A DNA stretch of 64,000 nucleotides from Pseudomonas oryzihabitans (GTDB taxonomy: Bacteria; Pseudomonadota; Gammaproteobacteria; Pseudomonadales; Pseudomonadaceae), in the NCBI RefSeq assembly GCF_001518815.1, contig NZ_CP013987.1, positions 599,001 through 663,000 of the forward strand, in the 5' to 3' direction. A program made the position numbers and the translations under genes. This document shows, piece after piece, positions 8,949-19,865 of the stretch (position 1 is its first letter; the number at the start of each line of letters is the position of its first letter). The notes beneath the pieces are model-generated. The model did not search any database. It saw only the letters and a program-made list of their open reading frames with translations, and was not told the DNA's origin.

Positions 8949-9889
8949 GCATAGCGTTCCTGACGCAGCAAGCCGGCGCTCTGCAGGCGATCGAAGGCCT
9001 CACCCGGACCGCGTGCCGGTGCGGCATCGGCGGTAAGGGATTCACCCAGCGCGCCCAGCGTCAGGCAGGGACGGGCGTGGCGATTGGCAAAGGCCTGCAG
9101 CTGACGACGCAGCTCACTGTCGGGGCGACTGTCGCGGCAAAGCACCAGTGCCCTGGGATCGAGCCGTTCGACCAGGCGATCTAGGTTGCTGACGGGAAGC
9201 GACCACTCGATGAGTTCGACGGGGCAGTCCGCTGCGCTGATCAGCCAGGCACAGAGCCAGAGCGAGACGTTCATTGGCGTATCGTCGAGATTGAGCAACA
9301 CCAGCGGCGCCCCTCGCAGGTTGTGCTGGCTGTGATAGATCCGCGCGCCCAGCTTGCTGCGCAGCCAGGATTGGAAGAACACCTGCTGCAGACGGCCATC
9401 GTCGGTGGCCTGGCTGAGTCGCTCCAGCTCGCGCAGCAGGGGCGATAGCAACTGATCCAGCAGTACCCGAGGTGGATAGAGGGAAGCCGCGCGATTGTAG
9501 GCTTCGTCCAGGGCGCGTGAGGCGAGTCGGCCAGTGGCGTCCATCATCTCCTGGTGGATGCCCTGCCAGGGCGTGTCGCTGGGCACCACCGCCGGCCGCT
9601 GCTCATCGAGCAGGCCCTTGACCTGGCTGACCGCCACGCCTCGGGCGATCCAGGCCAGGATCTGCTGCACCCGGACCACGTGGGCCTCGCTGTACAGCCG
9701 GTGCCCCTTGGGTGTGCGCTTGGGGACCAGCAGGCCGTAACGCCGCTCCCAGGCTCTCAGGGTCACGGCGTTGACCCCGGTCCGCCGGGCAATTTCCCGG
9801 ATGGGCAGCCAGCCCTCGTGCAGGGCCGATTGATAGTCCTGCTCTTCATCGCGTGGCGGTGAAGGCAAGGGGGTGGCGCTAGATGGCAT
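8945..9889 (-). CDS. MerR-family regulator, LitR/PplR-like, lacking B12 ligands
   Basis: This is a 314-residue transcription factor. An N-terminal MerR winged helix (about 27-95: IREIARRTGVNAVTLRAWERRYGLL, then KGHRLYSEAHV) is followed by a helical-bundle and Rossmann-like region resembling the cobalamin-binding part of CarH/LitR. The E-x-H-x-x-G cobalamin ligand motif is not visible; the corresponding stretch reads LNLDDTPMNVSL. This fits the pseudomonad LitR class that does not use B12 itself. Adjacent to phrB and behind paired TTGTACAA boxes, it probably represses or light-regulates its own operon. That regulatory role is inferred. Confidence 0.85.
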   Translation of the reverse strand: MPSSATPLPSPPRDEEQDYQSALHEGWLPIREIARRTGVNAVTLRAWERRYGLLVPKRTPKGHRLYSEAHVVRVQQILAWIARGVAVSQVKGLLDEQRPAVVPSDTPWQGIHQEMMDATGRLASRALDEAYNRAASLYPPRVLLDQLLSPLLRELERLSQATDDGRLQQVFFQSWLRSKLGARIYHSQHNLRGAPLVLLNLDDTPMNVSLWLCAWLISAADCPVELIEWSLPVSNLDRLVERLDPRALVLCRDSRPDSELRRQLQAFANRHARPCLTLGALGESLTADAAPARGPGEAFDRLQSAGLLRQERYA

Positions 9890-10850
9890 TTCGCAGACTC
9901 AGACGTTCAGGGTGCGGTTGTAGATAGGCCTGCTCGTTCACATAACGATCCGGATGCTGGCGGAAGTGGTGCTTGAGCAAGGTCAGGGGCACCACCAGGG
10001 GGACGATGCCCTCATGGTATTGCTCGATCAGCTGCTGCATCTCCTGCTTCTCGCTGTCACTCAGTGCGCGGCGCAGGTAACCGAAGAGATGGTAGAGCAC
10101 ATTGCAGTGGGTACCGCGGGTGGCGCACTTCTTCAGTGCAGCCATCAGGCCGCTGAAATACTCCTGGCCCAGCTCATCGAGATTACGCTGGCCGATGCTG
10201 CCTACCAGTTGCCCAAGGGCTCGAGCGCGATGAGCATCATGGGCCATGAGCTGGTACTTGTAGCGCGAATGATAGGACAGCAGGGCCCGTGCCGTCAGAC
10301 CCTGTTGCACCAGCTGCAGCCAGTGGGCATGGGCGAAGACGCGCGTGACGAAGTTTTCCCGCAGGACCGGATCGTTCAGGCGACCCGCCTCTTCGACCGG
10401 CAGGTCCGGTCGTAGACGCATGATGGCGGCGGCGAACAGGCCACGGCCGTCGGTTTCGCTGCCCTGGCCGTTGGCGTGATAGACCTTGACCCGCTCCATG
10501 CCGCAAGAGGGTGACTTTTGCATGAAGATGAAGCCGGACAGGTCAGCGAGTTCGCCCGCCATCTTTTCGCCATAGGCAGTAAGGGCGGCGGTCACGTCCA
10601 GGCTCGGATCGAGCGTGCCAACGGCGCGTGGCGCCTGGGAGTCGCCGACCAGACGGATGGGTTCGCGCGGGGTGCCGAGGCCGATGGCCATCTCCGGGCA
10701 GACCCGGACGAAATCGAAGTGCTCGGCGAAGGTCTGGCTACAGAGCCGGGATTCCTTGTGTCCACCGTTGTAGCGGACTTCGTCACCCAGCAGGCAGGCA
10801 CTGATACCCAGGCGCGGACGGGACAGGCTGGAGGGAGAGGTATAAGGCAT
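9879..10850 (-). CDS. DUF523-DUF1722 fusion (TudS-like plus YbgA-like)
   Basis: The first ~150 residues form a DUF523 domain with conserved cysteines in ISACLLG, RVCPE and SPSCGM. DUF523 includes TudS, a [4Fe-4S] enzyme that desulfurates thiouracil. From about 180 onward a DUF1722 (YbgA) domain follows, with the HSRYKYQLMAHD motif. The fused form is known in proteobacteria but its exact role is not. It is the first gene of the phrB operon, overlaps the regulator gene by 11 bases and has an ATG start close behind an SD-like GGGGATCTCC. A link to repair or removal of photo-reactive thiolated bases is only inference from the neighbours. Confidence 0.88.
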   Translation of the reverse strand: MPYTSPSSLSRPRLGISACLLGDEVRYNGGHKESRLCSQTFAEHFDFVRVCPEMAIGLGTPREPIRLVGDSQAPRAVGTLDPSLDVTAALTAYGEKMAGELADLSGFIFMQKSPSCGMERVKVYHANGQGSETDGRGLFAAAIMRLRPDLPVEEAGRLNDPVLRENFVTRVFAHAHWLQLVQQGLTARALLSYHSRYKYQLMAHDAHRARALGQLVGSIGQRNLDELGQEYFSGLMAALKKCATRGTHCNVLYHLFGYLRRALSDSEKQEMQQLIEQYHEGIVPLVVPLTLLKHHFRQHPDRYVNEQAYLQPHPERLSLRNAI

Positions 10851-10873
10851 GGAGATCCCCTGTCGTGTATTTT

Positions 10874-10902
10874 CTTGTACAAGGTTTTTCTATTTGTACA
10901 AG
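10874..10902. promoter_or_regulatory. Twin TTGTACAA boxes, probable MerR/LitR operator and promoter
   Basis: Two perfect palindromes TTGTACAA, at 10875-10882 and 10894-10901, lie 19 bases apart centre to centre, 24-52 bases before the DUF523-DUF1722 start. A degenerate copy TCGTGCAA is at 10905-10912. Each box also reads as a -35-like TTGTAC on the minus strand. Spaced TGTACA-type palindromes are what CarH/LitR-type regulators bind, and the operon encodes such a regulator, so autoregulation is likely. I could not place a convincing -10. Confidence 0.7.
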
Positions 10903-10975
10903 TTTCGTGCAACTTTCGACAGGGGCCTACGCCAAAAGATTCGCCGCAGGTTACAAACGGCGTGCGCTTCGTCGC

Positions 10976-13043
<2,068 letters not shown>

Positions 13044-13047
<4 letters not shown>

Positions 13048-14099
13048 CTGCCAACGCTCTGCTGCTCGCCAACCTGGGTTCGCCCGACTCGCCCCACGTC
13101 CCCGACGTGAAGCGCTATCTGAACCAGTTCCTGATGGATCCCTACGTGGTCGATCTGCCCTGGCCACTGCGCCGGCTGCTGGTGTCACTGGTGCTGATCA
13201 AGCGGCCAGCGGCCTCGGCCGAGGCCTATGAGTCGATCTGGTGGGACGACGGCTCGCCATTGATCGTGCTCAGCCGCCGCCTGCAGGAAGCCGTACGACC
13301 CCTCTGGCGCCATGGCCCGGTCGAGCTGTGCATGAGATACGGCGAGCCTTCGGTGGAGTCGGTGCTCAAGCGCCTGGCCAGCCAGGGCATCCGCGAGGTG
13401 ACCTATGCGCCGCTCTATCCGCAATTCGCCGACAGCACCACCACCACCGCCATCGTCGAGGCACGGCGGGTGATCGAAGCCCACCAGCTGCCATTGACAC
13501 TGAAGATCCTGCCGCCTTTCTACGATCGCCCGGAATACCAGGCAGCGTTGGCGGCCAGTGTCGAGCCCTATCTCGAGGAGCCCTACGACCACCTGCTGCT
13601 GTCCTTCCATGGCCTGCCCGAGCGGCACATCCGCAAGCTGGTCAAGGATCGCACCCATGACCTGCGCGCACCCGACAGCAGCAAGGTCAGCACCAAGGCT
13701 CTGGCCGTCTGCTACCGCAGCCAGTGCCAGCGCACCGCCGAATTGGTGGCTAAGCGCCTGGGCATTCCCGATGGCAAGTGGTCGGTGTCCTTCCAGTCGC
13801 GGCTGGGCAAGGACAAGTGGATCGAGCCCTATACCGAGGCGCGGCTGGACGAGCTCGCCAAGGCGGGGGTCAAGCGGCTATTGGTGATGTGCCCGGCCTT
13901 CGTCGCCGACTGCATCGAAACGCTGGAGGAGATCGGCGATCGCGGCCGCGAACAGTTCATCGAAGCCGGCGGTCGGGAGCTGGTGCTGATTCCCTGCGTC
14001 AACGATGACCCGGCCTGGGCGCAGGCGCTGGTGGAACTGTGCGAGGAGGTGGCGGAGCTGCCGCCGCAGCGCCTGGAGCAACCGCGGATGCCGGCCTAG
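13044..14099 (+). CDS. hemH: Ferrochelatase
   Basis: HemH inserts ferrous iron into protoporphyrin IX, the last step of haem synthesis. The 351-residue protein has the N-terminal [12 protein letters not shown], the [15 protein letters not shown] segment, the signature [12 protein letters not shown] with the metal-binding histidine, and a C-terminal [15 protein letters not shown] with the conserved acidic residue. The start overlaps the upstream epimerase gene (ATGA). The TAG stop lies in the loop of a perfect hairpin at the convergent junction with uraA. Confidence 0.96.
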
Positions 14100-14111
14100 A
14101 CCGGCATCCGC
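14084..14111. terminator. Stem-loop at the hemH/uraA convergent junction
   Basis: An 11-bp perfect inverted repeat, GCGGATGCCGG (14084-14094) and CCGGCATCCGC (14101-14111), closes a six-base loop CCTAGA that contains the hemH TAG stop. There is no T-run on either side, so it may act as a Rho-aided terminator or as 3'-end protection rather than as an intrinsic terminator. Confidence 0.6.
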
Positions 14112-14121
14112 CGCAGGGCCG

Positions 14122-15387
14122 TCAGAGCAGCGGGCGCTCTGGCGGTTCGGCGTCCTTCTTCCAGGCGTTGTGCCCTGGCAGGACCAGGTTGAGGCCGATG
14201 GCGATCAGGCCGCACAGGGAGATGCCCTTGAGGCCGATCTCGCCGTTGCCGAAGACGATGCCGCCGATGCCGAACACCAGGGTCACGGACACGATCACGA
14301 GGTTACGCGCCTCGGACAGATCCACTTGGTGGCGGATCAGGATGTTCAGGCCCACCACCGCGATGGAGCCAAACAGCAGGCAGAGAATGCCGCCCATGAC
14401 CGGCACCGGAATGGTCTGCAGCGCCGCGCCGAACTTGCCGACGAACGCCAGCACCATGGCAAAGCCCGCCGCCCACAGCATGACCCGCGGATTATGGTTC
14501 TTGGTCAGCATCACCGCGCCGGTCACCTCGGCATAGGTGGTGTTGGGCGGACCGCCGAACAGGCCGGCGGAGGAGGTGGCCAGGCCGTCACCCAGCAGGG
14601 TGCGGTGCAGGCCGGGCTGCTTGAGGTAGTTCTGACCGGTTACCCCGCCTACCGCGATCACCCCGCCGACGTGCTCGATGGCCGGCGCCAGGGCGACCGG
14701 GACCATGAACAGGATGGCACCCCAGTGGAATTCCGGCGCGACGAAGGCCGGGATCGCCAGCCAGGGCGCGGCGCCTATGCCCTCTGTATGGACGATGCCG
14801 AAGACGAAGGCCAGCGCATAGCCGACAAAGACGCCGGCGAGGATGGGCACCAGGCGGAACATGCCCTTGCCGTAGATGGCCACCAGCAGCGTGGTGACCA
14901 GCGCCGGCATGGAGATCATCATCGCCGTGGCATAGGGCACCAGCTGGGCACTGCCGTCACCGGCCTTGCCCATGGCCATGTTGGCTGCCACCGGCGACAG
15001 GCCCAGGCCGATGGAGATGATCACCGGGGCGATCACCACCGGCGGCAGCAGGCGATCGATGAAGCCCACGCCACGCACCTTCACCGCCAGGCCCAGGAAG
15101 GTGTAGACGAAGCCCGCCGCCACTACCCCACCCAGCACCGCCGGCAAGCCGAATTCAGCCTTGGCGGCGATGATCGGGGCGATGAAGGCGAAGCTCGACG
15201 CCAGGAACACCGGCACCTGGCGACCGGTGACCAGATGGAACAGCAGGGTGCCGAAGCCTGCGGTGAAGAGGGCGACGTTGGGGTCCATGCCGGTGATCAG
15301 CGGCATCAGCACCAGGGCGCCAAAGGCCACGAAGAGCATCTGGGCGCCCACCACGATCTCCCGCCAGAGCGGTTCCCGCGCAGTCAC
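14122..15387 (-). CDS. uraA: Uracil:proton symporter UraA
   Basis: UraA (NCS2 family) imports uracil with protons. The 421-residue protein is almost wholly hydrophobic, with about 14 membrane segments. It carries NCS2 features, including the glycine-rich PVFLASSFAFIAPIIAA region and the acidic transport residue region FVAPEFHWGAILFMVPVALA, followed by EHVGG. It lies three bases downstream of upp, coupling uptake to phosphoribosylation, which traps uracil as UMP. Confidence 0.95.
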   Translation of the reverse strand: MTAREPLWREIVVGAQMLFVAFGALVLMPLITGMDPNVALFTAGFGTLLFHLVTGRQVPVFLASSFAFIAPIIAAKAEFGLPAVLGGVVAAGFVYTFLGLAVKVRGVGFIDRLLPPVVIAPVIISIGLGLSPVAANMAMGKAGDGSAQLVPYATAMMISMPALVTTLLVAIYGKGMFRLVPILAGVFVGYALAFVFGIVHTEGIGAAPWLAIPAFVAPEFHWGAILFMVPVALAPAIEHVGGVIAVGGVTGQNYLKQPGLHRTLLGDGLATSSAGLFGGPPNTTYAEVTGAVMLTKNHNPRVMLWAAGFAMVLAFVGKFGAALQTIPVPVMGGILCLLFGSIAVVGLNILIRHQVDLSEARNLVIVSVTLVFGIGGIVFGNGEIGLKGISLCGLIAIGLNLVLPGHNAWKKDAEPPERPLL

Positions 15388-15389
15388 GC

Positions 15390-16028
15390 TCAGGCGTCCT
15401 TCTGCTTGGTGCCGAAGATCTTGTCACCGGCATCGCCCAGGCCCGGGAGGATGTAGCCATGCTCGTTGAGGCGCTCATCGATGGAGGCGGTGTAGAGGCG
15501 TACGTCCGGGTGAGCTTCCTCGACCGCGGTGATGCCTTCGGGCGCGGCCACCAGGACCAGGGCGCGAATTTCCTTGGCCCCCGCCTTCTTCAGCAGGTCG
15601 ATGGTAGCGATCATGGAGCCGCCGGTGGCCAGCATGGGGTCGATGATCATGGCCATCCGCTGGTCCAGTTCACCCACCAGCTTTTCCAGGTAGGTATGGG
15701 CTTGCAGGGTGGATTCGTTGCGGGCAAGGCCCACCACGCTGACGCGGGCGCTGGGGATCAGGCTGAGCACGCCGTCGAGCATGCCGATGCCGGCGCGCAG
15801 GATGGGCACCACGGTGACCTTCTTGCCAGAGATCTTTTCCACCTGCACGGTGCCGCACCAGCCTTCGATGTCCACCGTTTCCACCGGCAGATCCTTGGTC
15901 GCTTCATAGGTGAGCAGGGCGCCGACTTCCTGGGCCAACTCGCGGAAGTTCTTGGTGCTGATGTCGGCACGCCGCATCAAGCCGAGCTTGTGACGGATGA
16001 GCGGGTGGCGGATTTCGTGGACGGACAT
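15390..16028 (-). CDS. upp: Uracil phosphoribosyltransferase
   Basis: Upp makes UMP from uracil and PRPP in pyrimidine salvage. From the ATG at 16028 it has 212 residues, starting [19 protein letters not shown] as the family does. The PRPP-binding loop [10 protein letters not shown] and the C-terminal uracil-binding [15 protein letters not shown] are intact. An upstream in-frame start would add 24 atypical residues. It leads an upp-uraA operon, divergent from hpt across a 264-base region in which I see no convincing promoter elements. Confidence 0.97.
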   Translation of the reverse strand: MSVHEIRHPLIRHKLGLMRRADISTKNFRELAQEVGALLTYEATKDLPVETVDIEGWCGTVQVEKISGKKVTVVPILRAGIGMLDGVLSLIPSARVSVVGLARNESTLQAHTYLEKLVGELDQRMAMIIDPMLATGGSMIATIDLLKKAGAKEIRALVLVAAPEGITAVEEAHPDVRLYTASIDERLNEHGYILPGLGDAGDKIFGTKQKDA

Positions 16029-16292
16029 GGGATTCTCCAGAGACGGTAGGGCAGCGGATCGCCGTGAAAAGGGATGGCTTCGGTACGATCGGCAGCCCAA
16101 AGGCCTGCCGCAGGATAGGGCAGGCGATCGAAAAACCGCGGTACATTAAAGCATCCGGCCCGAGGTGGGCAGTACCCTGCGACAATAGTAGCCGCCTGGC
16201 GGCGCTTGAGATCGGTCCGCGGTGTCTGTACCTTTGCCGCCTTTTATCCGCGCCGTTGGTAAAGCAGGCGCCCCGTCCCCCGGAGAAGCCCC

Positions 16293-16847
16293 ATGCCCGC
16301 CGATCTCGCTCACATCCGTCAGGTCATGCAGGAAGCCGATTGCCTCTATGACGAAGCCCAGGTCGAGGCAGCCATCGATCGGATCGCCGCGGCGATCACC
16401 ACCGATCTCGCCGAGCGCAATCCGGTGGTCTTCTGCGTGATGAATGGCGGCCTGATCCTGACCGGCAAGCTGGCCACCCGGCTGAATTTCCCGCTGGAGA
16501 TGTCCTACCTGCACGCCACCCGCTATCGCAACGAGACCACCGGCGGCGAGCTGTTCTGGAAGGCCAAGCCCGAGGTCTCCTTCATCGATCGCGATGTGCT
16601 GATCGTCGACGACATCTTCGACGAGGGCCATACCCTCAAGGCCATCATCGACTTCTGCCGCCACGCCGGTGCTCGCGAGGTCCATACCGCCGTGCTGATC
16701 GACAAGACCCACGACCGCAAGGTCAAGGGCCTGGAAGCGACCTATGTCGGCCTGCCCTGCATCGATCGCTACATCTTCGGCTACGGCATGGATTACAAGG
16801 GCTACTGGCGCAACGCCCCCGGCATCTATGCCGTGAAGGGGCTGTGA
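16293..16847 (+). CDS. hpt: Hypoxanthine-guanine phosphoribosyltransferase
   Basis: This enzyme salvages hypoxanthine and guanine to IMP and GMP with PRPP. The 184-residue protein has the type I phosphoribosyltransferase motif VLIVDDIFDEGHTLKAI, the first-loop VVFCVMNGGLILTGKL, and the aromatic base-stacking end YIFGYGMDYKGYWRN. It is divergent from upp, so purine and pyrimidine salvage share one regulatory gap. Its last codons overlap the GTG start of the following cupin gene. Confidence 0.94.
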   Translation: MPADLAHIRQVMQEADCLYDEAQVEAAIDRIAAAITTDLAERNPVVFCVMNGGLILTGKLATRLNFPLEMSYLHATRYRNETTGGELFWKAKPEVSFIDRDVLIVDDIFDEGHTLKAIIDFCRHAGAREVHTAVLIDKTHDRKVKGLEATYVGLPCIDRYIFGYGMDYKGYWRNAPGIYAVKGL

Positions 16848-17314
16848 CCGCCCGGCTGTTCGATCAGGACCTGTTCGCCGACCTGCTCCGGCAGGCGGCG
16901 AACAGTCCGCGCAGGCGCGCCCATCACAGCCTGCATAGCATGGACGAGCCCTGCCACCGGCTGGTCGTCGGCATGTGCGAGGACAGCTACATCCCGCCCC
17001 ATCGGCACCTGGATCCGCGCAAGGCCGAGAGTCTCCTGGTGCTGCAAGGTCGGTTGGGACTGCTGACCTTCAGTGAGGACGGGCAGGTACTGCTGCGCCG
17101 TGAACTGTCCCAGGCCGCCGGTTGTCCAGGCGTCGATCTCGCCCCTGGGCACTACCATGCGCTGGTCGCCCTGGACGGCGACTGCCTGTTTTTCGAATGC
17201 AAGGCCGGACCCTTCCTGCCCCTGGGCGAAGGCGAGCGCCCTGCCTGGGCGCCGCTGGAAGGCGCGGCGGAAGCCGAGCGCTATCGCACCTGGATGCGCG
17301 CGCAATTCGATTGA
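16844..17314 (+). CDS. WbuC-family cupin metalloprotein
   Basis: This 156-residue protein contains a single cupin fold: HRHLDPRKAESLLVLQGRLGLLTF gives the histidine and glutamate of cupin motif 1, and PGHYHALVALDGDCLFFECKAGPF gives motif 2. The N-terminal part and the ECKAGPF end match the WbuC family, originally named from O-antigen clusters and of unknown activity. It starts at GTG, overlapping the hpt stop (GTGA). The start is fixed by that overlap, since no ATG precedes the domain. A role in nucleotide salvage is not implied beyond cotranscription. Confidence 0.8.
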   Translation: MTARLFDQDLFADLLRQAANSPRRRAHHSLHSMDEPCHRLVVGMCEDSYIPPHRHLDPRKAESLLVLQGRLGLLTFSEDGQVLLRRELSQAAGCPGVDLAPGHYHALVALDGDCLFFECKAGPFLPLGEGERPAWAPLEGAAEAERYRTWMRAQFD

Positions 17315-17431
17315 ACCTTTGACCGGTTTCGCGGTATTGCCTTGGTTTTGTCACTGGCGGGCGGGCGAAGGGCAGGGTTAGAATCGGCCCTCCTTTTCTC
17401 CAAAGAATCCCCCAGCACAGGTAGCCAAAGG

Positions 17432-17719
17432 ATGCGTAAGGATAAAAAGCAGGTCATCGGTGAAGAGATCAGCGACGAGCAGATCAAGCTGTTCCTTGAG
17501 GTCGAGCCGGCGGACGATACCCCCGCGTCTCTGCACAAGCTGGTCAAGGCCTACCGAGGTCTGCGTCCGGACGACTTCGAGCGCTTCGTCGGCTTCTTCG
17601 TCGATGCCGGCTACGATCTCGATGCCCGCACGGCCCAGGGCGAAGACTTCATCGAACTGATTCGTAGCCATCGCCAGGCCGAACCCTATATCGACGCCTT
17701 GCGCGCCGCTCATGCCTGA
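17432..17719 (+). CDS. Small conserved pseudomonad protein, PA4642-like
   Basis: This 95-residue acidic protein begins MRKDKKQVIGEEISDEQIKL. It is probably cytoplasmic and all-helical, with no signal peptide or membrane segment. The function is unknown. Small proteins of this kind sit next to hpt/upp in Pseudomonas genomes. The ATG at 17432 has an SD (AAAGGA) just before it, whereas the longer frame upstream would run through non-coding sequence. A TAGAAT -10-like hexamer lies about 50 bases upstream, but I see no matching -35. A bidirectional terminator follows. Confidence 0.85.
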   Translation: MRKDKKQVIGEEISDEQIKLFLEVEPADDTPASLHKLVKAYRGLRPDDFERFVGFFVDAGYDLDARTAQGEDFIELIRSHRQAEPYIDALRAAHA

Positions 17720-17731
17720 GTAGCATCCTAA

Positions 17732-17763
17732 AAAACAAACCCCGCCAAGGCGGGGTTTGTTTT
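17732..17763. terminator. Bidirectional intrinsic terminator
   Basis: CCCCGC (17740-17745) and GCGGGG (17750-17755) with loop CAAG are flanked by AAAACAAA on the left and TTTGTTTT on the right. It sits between the PA4642-like gene and the convergent RhlE helicase gene and can stop both transcripts. Confidence 0.93.
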
Positions 17764-17800
17764 ATCTGGTAGCAGGGCCGTCTGAGCGGCCTTGAGCCGA

Positions 17801-19681
17801 TCAGGCTTCGCGGTTGCGTGTCAGCAATGCGGGCTTCTCGCTACGCGGGCGGCTTGGCAGGTCTTCCAGCTGCTCCAGGGTCGGCAGGCGGTCGGCACGC
17901 GACGGCTTGTGCACGATCTTCGGCTGCGGCTTGTTCGACGTCCGCTCTTCCGAGGCATAGGCACGCGGCTCGCTCGGCGCGGCGTCATAAGGCCGGGCAG
18001 CTCGGGGCTGACCATTCTGACCACGACGCTTGCCGGGCTGCTGTTGTTGCTGGCTGCGAGGACCGCGTGCGGCGCCTTGACCCTGGCCTTGGCGGGGCTG
18101 ACCTTGGGTACCGGTCGCGGTGGCGGGGCGCGGAGCACCGCCGCCGTTGCCACTGCGCGGGCCCTTGCGGCCCTTACCCTGGTAGGGGCTCACGTAGTCG
18201 ACGCTATTGCCGAAGTTATCGTAGGCATCGTCCAGGAATTCTTCCGGATCACGATTGCGTGGCTGCTGGGCGACGGCCTGGCCGGGCTGAGCAGCAGCCT
18301 TGTCCTGGCCCGCGTCATCGCGATCACGGCGGTTGCGACGATTACGCGTGCGATTCTTGCGTTCGCCCTGGGGTTGGGCACCGGCCTGCTCACCAGTGGC
18401 GGGCTTGCCTTGCCCTTGATTCTGGCCCTGGCCTTCGCTGCGCGCCGGCTTGTCGGCCTTCTTCTGGCGATTTTGCTGCGGCTTGCCGCGAGGTTCGCGC
18501 GGGGCGCGCACTTCCGGCTGCTCCGGCGGAACGGACTGGGGATCGAAGCCCTGCATGTCACCGTCCGGGATGCTCTGCTTGGTCAGGCGCTCGATGGCCT
18601 TGAGCAGCTTCTCCTCGTCCGGCGCCACCAGCGAGATGGCCTCGCCATTGCGTCCGGCCCGGCCGGTACGGCCGATGCGGTGTACATAGTCTTCCTCGAC
18701 ATTGGGCAGCTCGAAGTTGACCACGTGGGGCAACTGATCGATGTCCAGGCCGCGGGCGGCGATGTCGGTGGCGACCAGCACGCGAATGTCGTTGCTCTTG
18801 AAGTCGGCCAGGGCCTTGGTGCGGGCGTTCTGGCTCTTGTTGCCATGGATCGGCGCGGCCGGCAGGCCATGCTTGTTCAGGTACTCGGCCAGGCGATTGG
18901 CGCCGTGCTTGGTACGGGTGAACACCAGGACCTGTTCCCAGGCGCCGAGGGTGATCAGGTGGGCGAGCAAGGCGCGCTTCTGATTGGCCGGAATGCGGAA
19001 CAGTCGCTGCTCGATACGCTCGACGGTGGTGTTCGGCGGGGTGACCTCGATCCGCTCGGGATCCTGCAGCAGCTTGCCGGCGAGGTCGGTGATGTCCTTG
19101 GAGAAGGTGGCCGAGAACAGCAGGTTCTGGCGCTTCGCTGGCAGGCGGGCCAGGACCTTCTTCACGTCATGGATAAAGCCCATGTCGAGCATGCGGTCAG
19201 CTTCGTCCAGCACCAGGACTTCGACGGCGGACAGGTCGACGCTCTGCTGACCGGCGAGGTCCAGCAGGCGACCCGGGCAGGCCACGAGAACGTCCACACC
19301 CTTGGCCAGGGCGGTAACCTGCGGCTTGAGGCCGACGCCACCGAAGACGCAGGCACTGCGCATGGGCAGGTCGCGGGCATAGACCCTGAAGCTTTCGTGG
19401 ACCTGAGCCGCCAGTTCGCGAGTGGGGGTCAGGACCAGCACCCGCGGCTGCTTGGCGACATAGCCACGGCCATCGGGATGACCATTGGGAAACAGGCGCT
19501 CGAGCACCGGCAGCGCGAAGCCGCCGGTCTTGCCGGTACCGGTCTGGGCAGCCACCATCAGATCGCGACCCTGCAGGACGGCCGGGATGGCGCGTTGCTG
19601 AACAGGCGTGGGATTCGTATAGCCAGCGTCTTCCACGGCGCGGGCAAGGGCCTCGGAGAGACCGAGGGAAATGAAGGACAT
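17801..19681 (-). CDS. rhlE: DEAD-box RNA helicase, RhlE2-like
   Basis: This 626-residue ATP-dependent RNA helicase has the full DEAD-box core: AAQTGTGKT (44-52), [19 protein letters not shown], the SAT motif in [23 protein letters not shown] and [11 protein letters not shown]. From about 390 it has a long, low-complexity basic tail rich in R, K, Q, G and P, with runs of glutamine, likely a disordered RNA-binding extension. RhlE proteins remodel structured RNA in ribosome assembly and mRNA decay. The location beside metF-ahcY and the long tail match the RhlE2 paralogue of P. aeruginosa. Several hairpins lie in the 184 bases before its start. Confidence 0.93.
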   Translation of the reverse strand: MSFISLGLSEALARAVEDAGYTNPTPVQQRAIPAVLQGRDLMVAAQTGTGKTGGFALPVLERLFPNGHPDGRGYVAKQPRVLVLTPTRELAAQVHESFRVYARDLPMRSACVFGGVGLKPQVTALAKGVDVLVACPGRLLDLAGQQSVDLSAVEVLVLDEADRMLDMGFIHDVKKVLARLPAKRQNLLFSATFSKDITDLAGKLLQDPERIEVTPPNTTVERIEQRLFRIPANQKRALLAHLITLGAWEQVLVFTRTKHGANRLAEYLNKHGLPAAPIHGNKSQNARTKALADFKSNDIRVLVATDIAARGLDIDQLPHVVNFELPNVEEDYVHRIGRTGRAGRNGEAISLVAPDEEKLLKAIERLTKQSIPDGDMQGFDPQSVPPEQPEVRAPREPRGKPQQNRQKKADKPARSEGQGQNQGQGKPATGEQAGAQPQGERKNRTRNRRNRRDRDDAGQDKAAAQPGQAVAQQPRNRDPEEFLDDAYDNFGNSVDYVSPYQGKGRKGPRSGNGGGAPRPATATGTQGQPRQGQGQGAARGPRSQQQQQPGKRRGQNGQPRAARPYDAAPSEPRAYASEERTSNKPQPKIVHKPSRADRLPTLEQLEDLPSRPRSEKPALLTRNREA

Positions 19682-19698
19682 GCGGGGTTCCTGTCTCT

Positions 19699-19765
19699 GT
19701 CGGCGTCCCGCCGACGTGGGGGCGCGGTTGCGCTTCCGGTTGACGTCCGAAAGGTTTCAGACGTC
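19699..19765 (-). other. Hairpins in the presumed rhlE leader
   Basis: Two inverted repeats lie upstream of the helicase start: GTCGGCG/CGCCGAC (19699-19705 and 19709-19715), with the first only 18 bases before the start codon, and GACGTC/GACGTC (19742-19747 and 19760-19765), whose inner GAAA/TTTC also pairs. If transcribed they would form a structured 5' leader for an RNA helicase mRNA, which could allow self-control. No function is shown. Confidence 0.35.
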
Positions 19766-19865
19766 TCGCCCACCCTCGTCATCCTGCGCTGGATGAAGAG
19801 TCGGGCGATGACCGGTAGCGGTAATCACGATTGGGTGAAGTCGCCGCCAGTTCGCGTGGCCGACT

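Noticed and set aside
8945-9889. Cobalamin-dependent photoreceptor
   Set aside because: The histidine ligand motif needed for B12 binding is not visible.
14005-15456. 483-residue ORF opposite uraA
   Set aside because: Histidine- and aspartate-rich shadow of a membrane protein gene.
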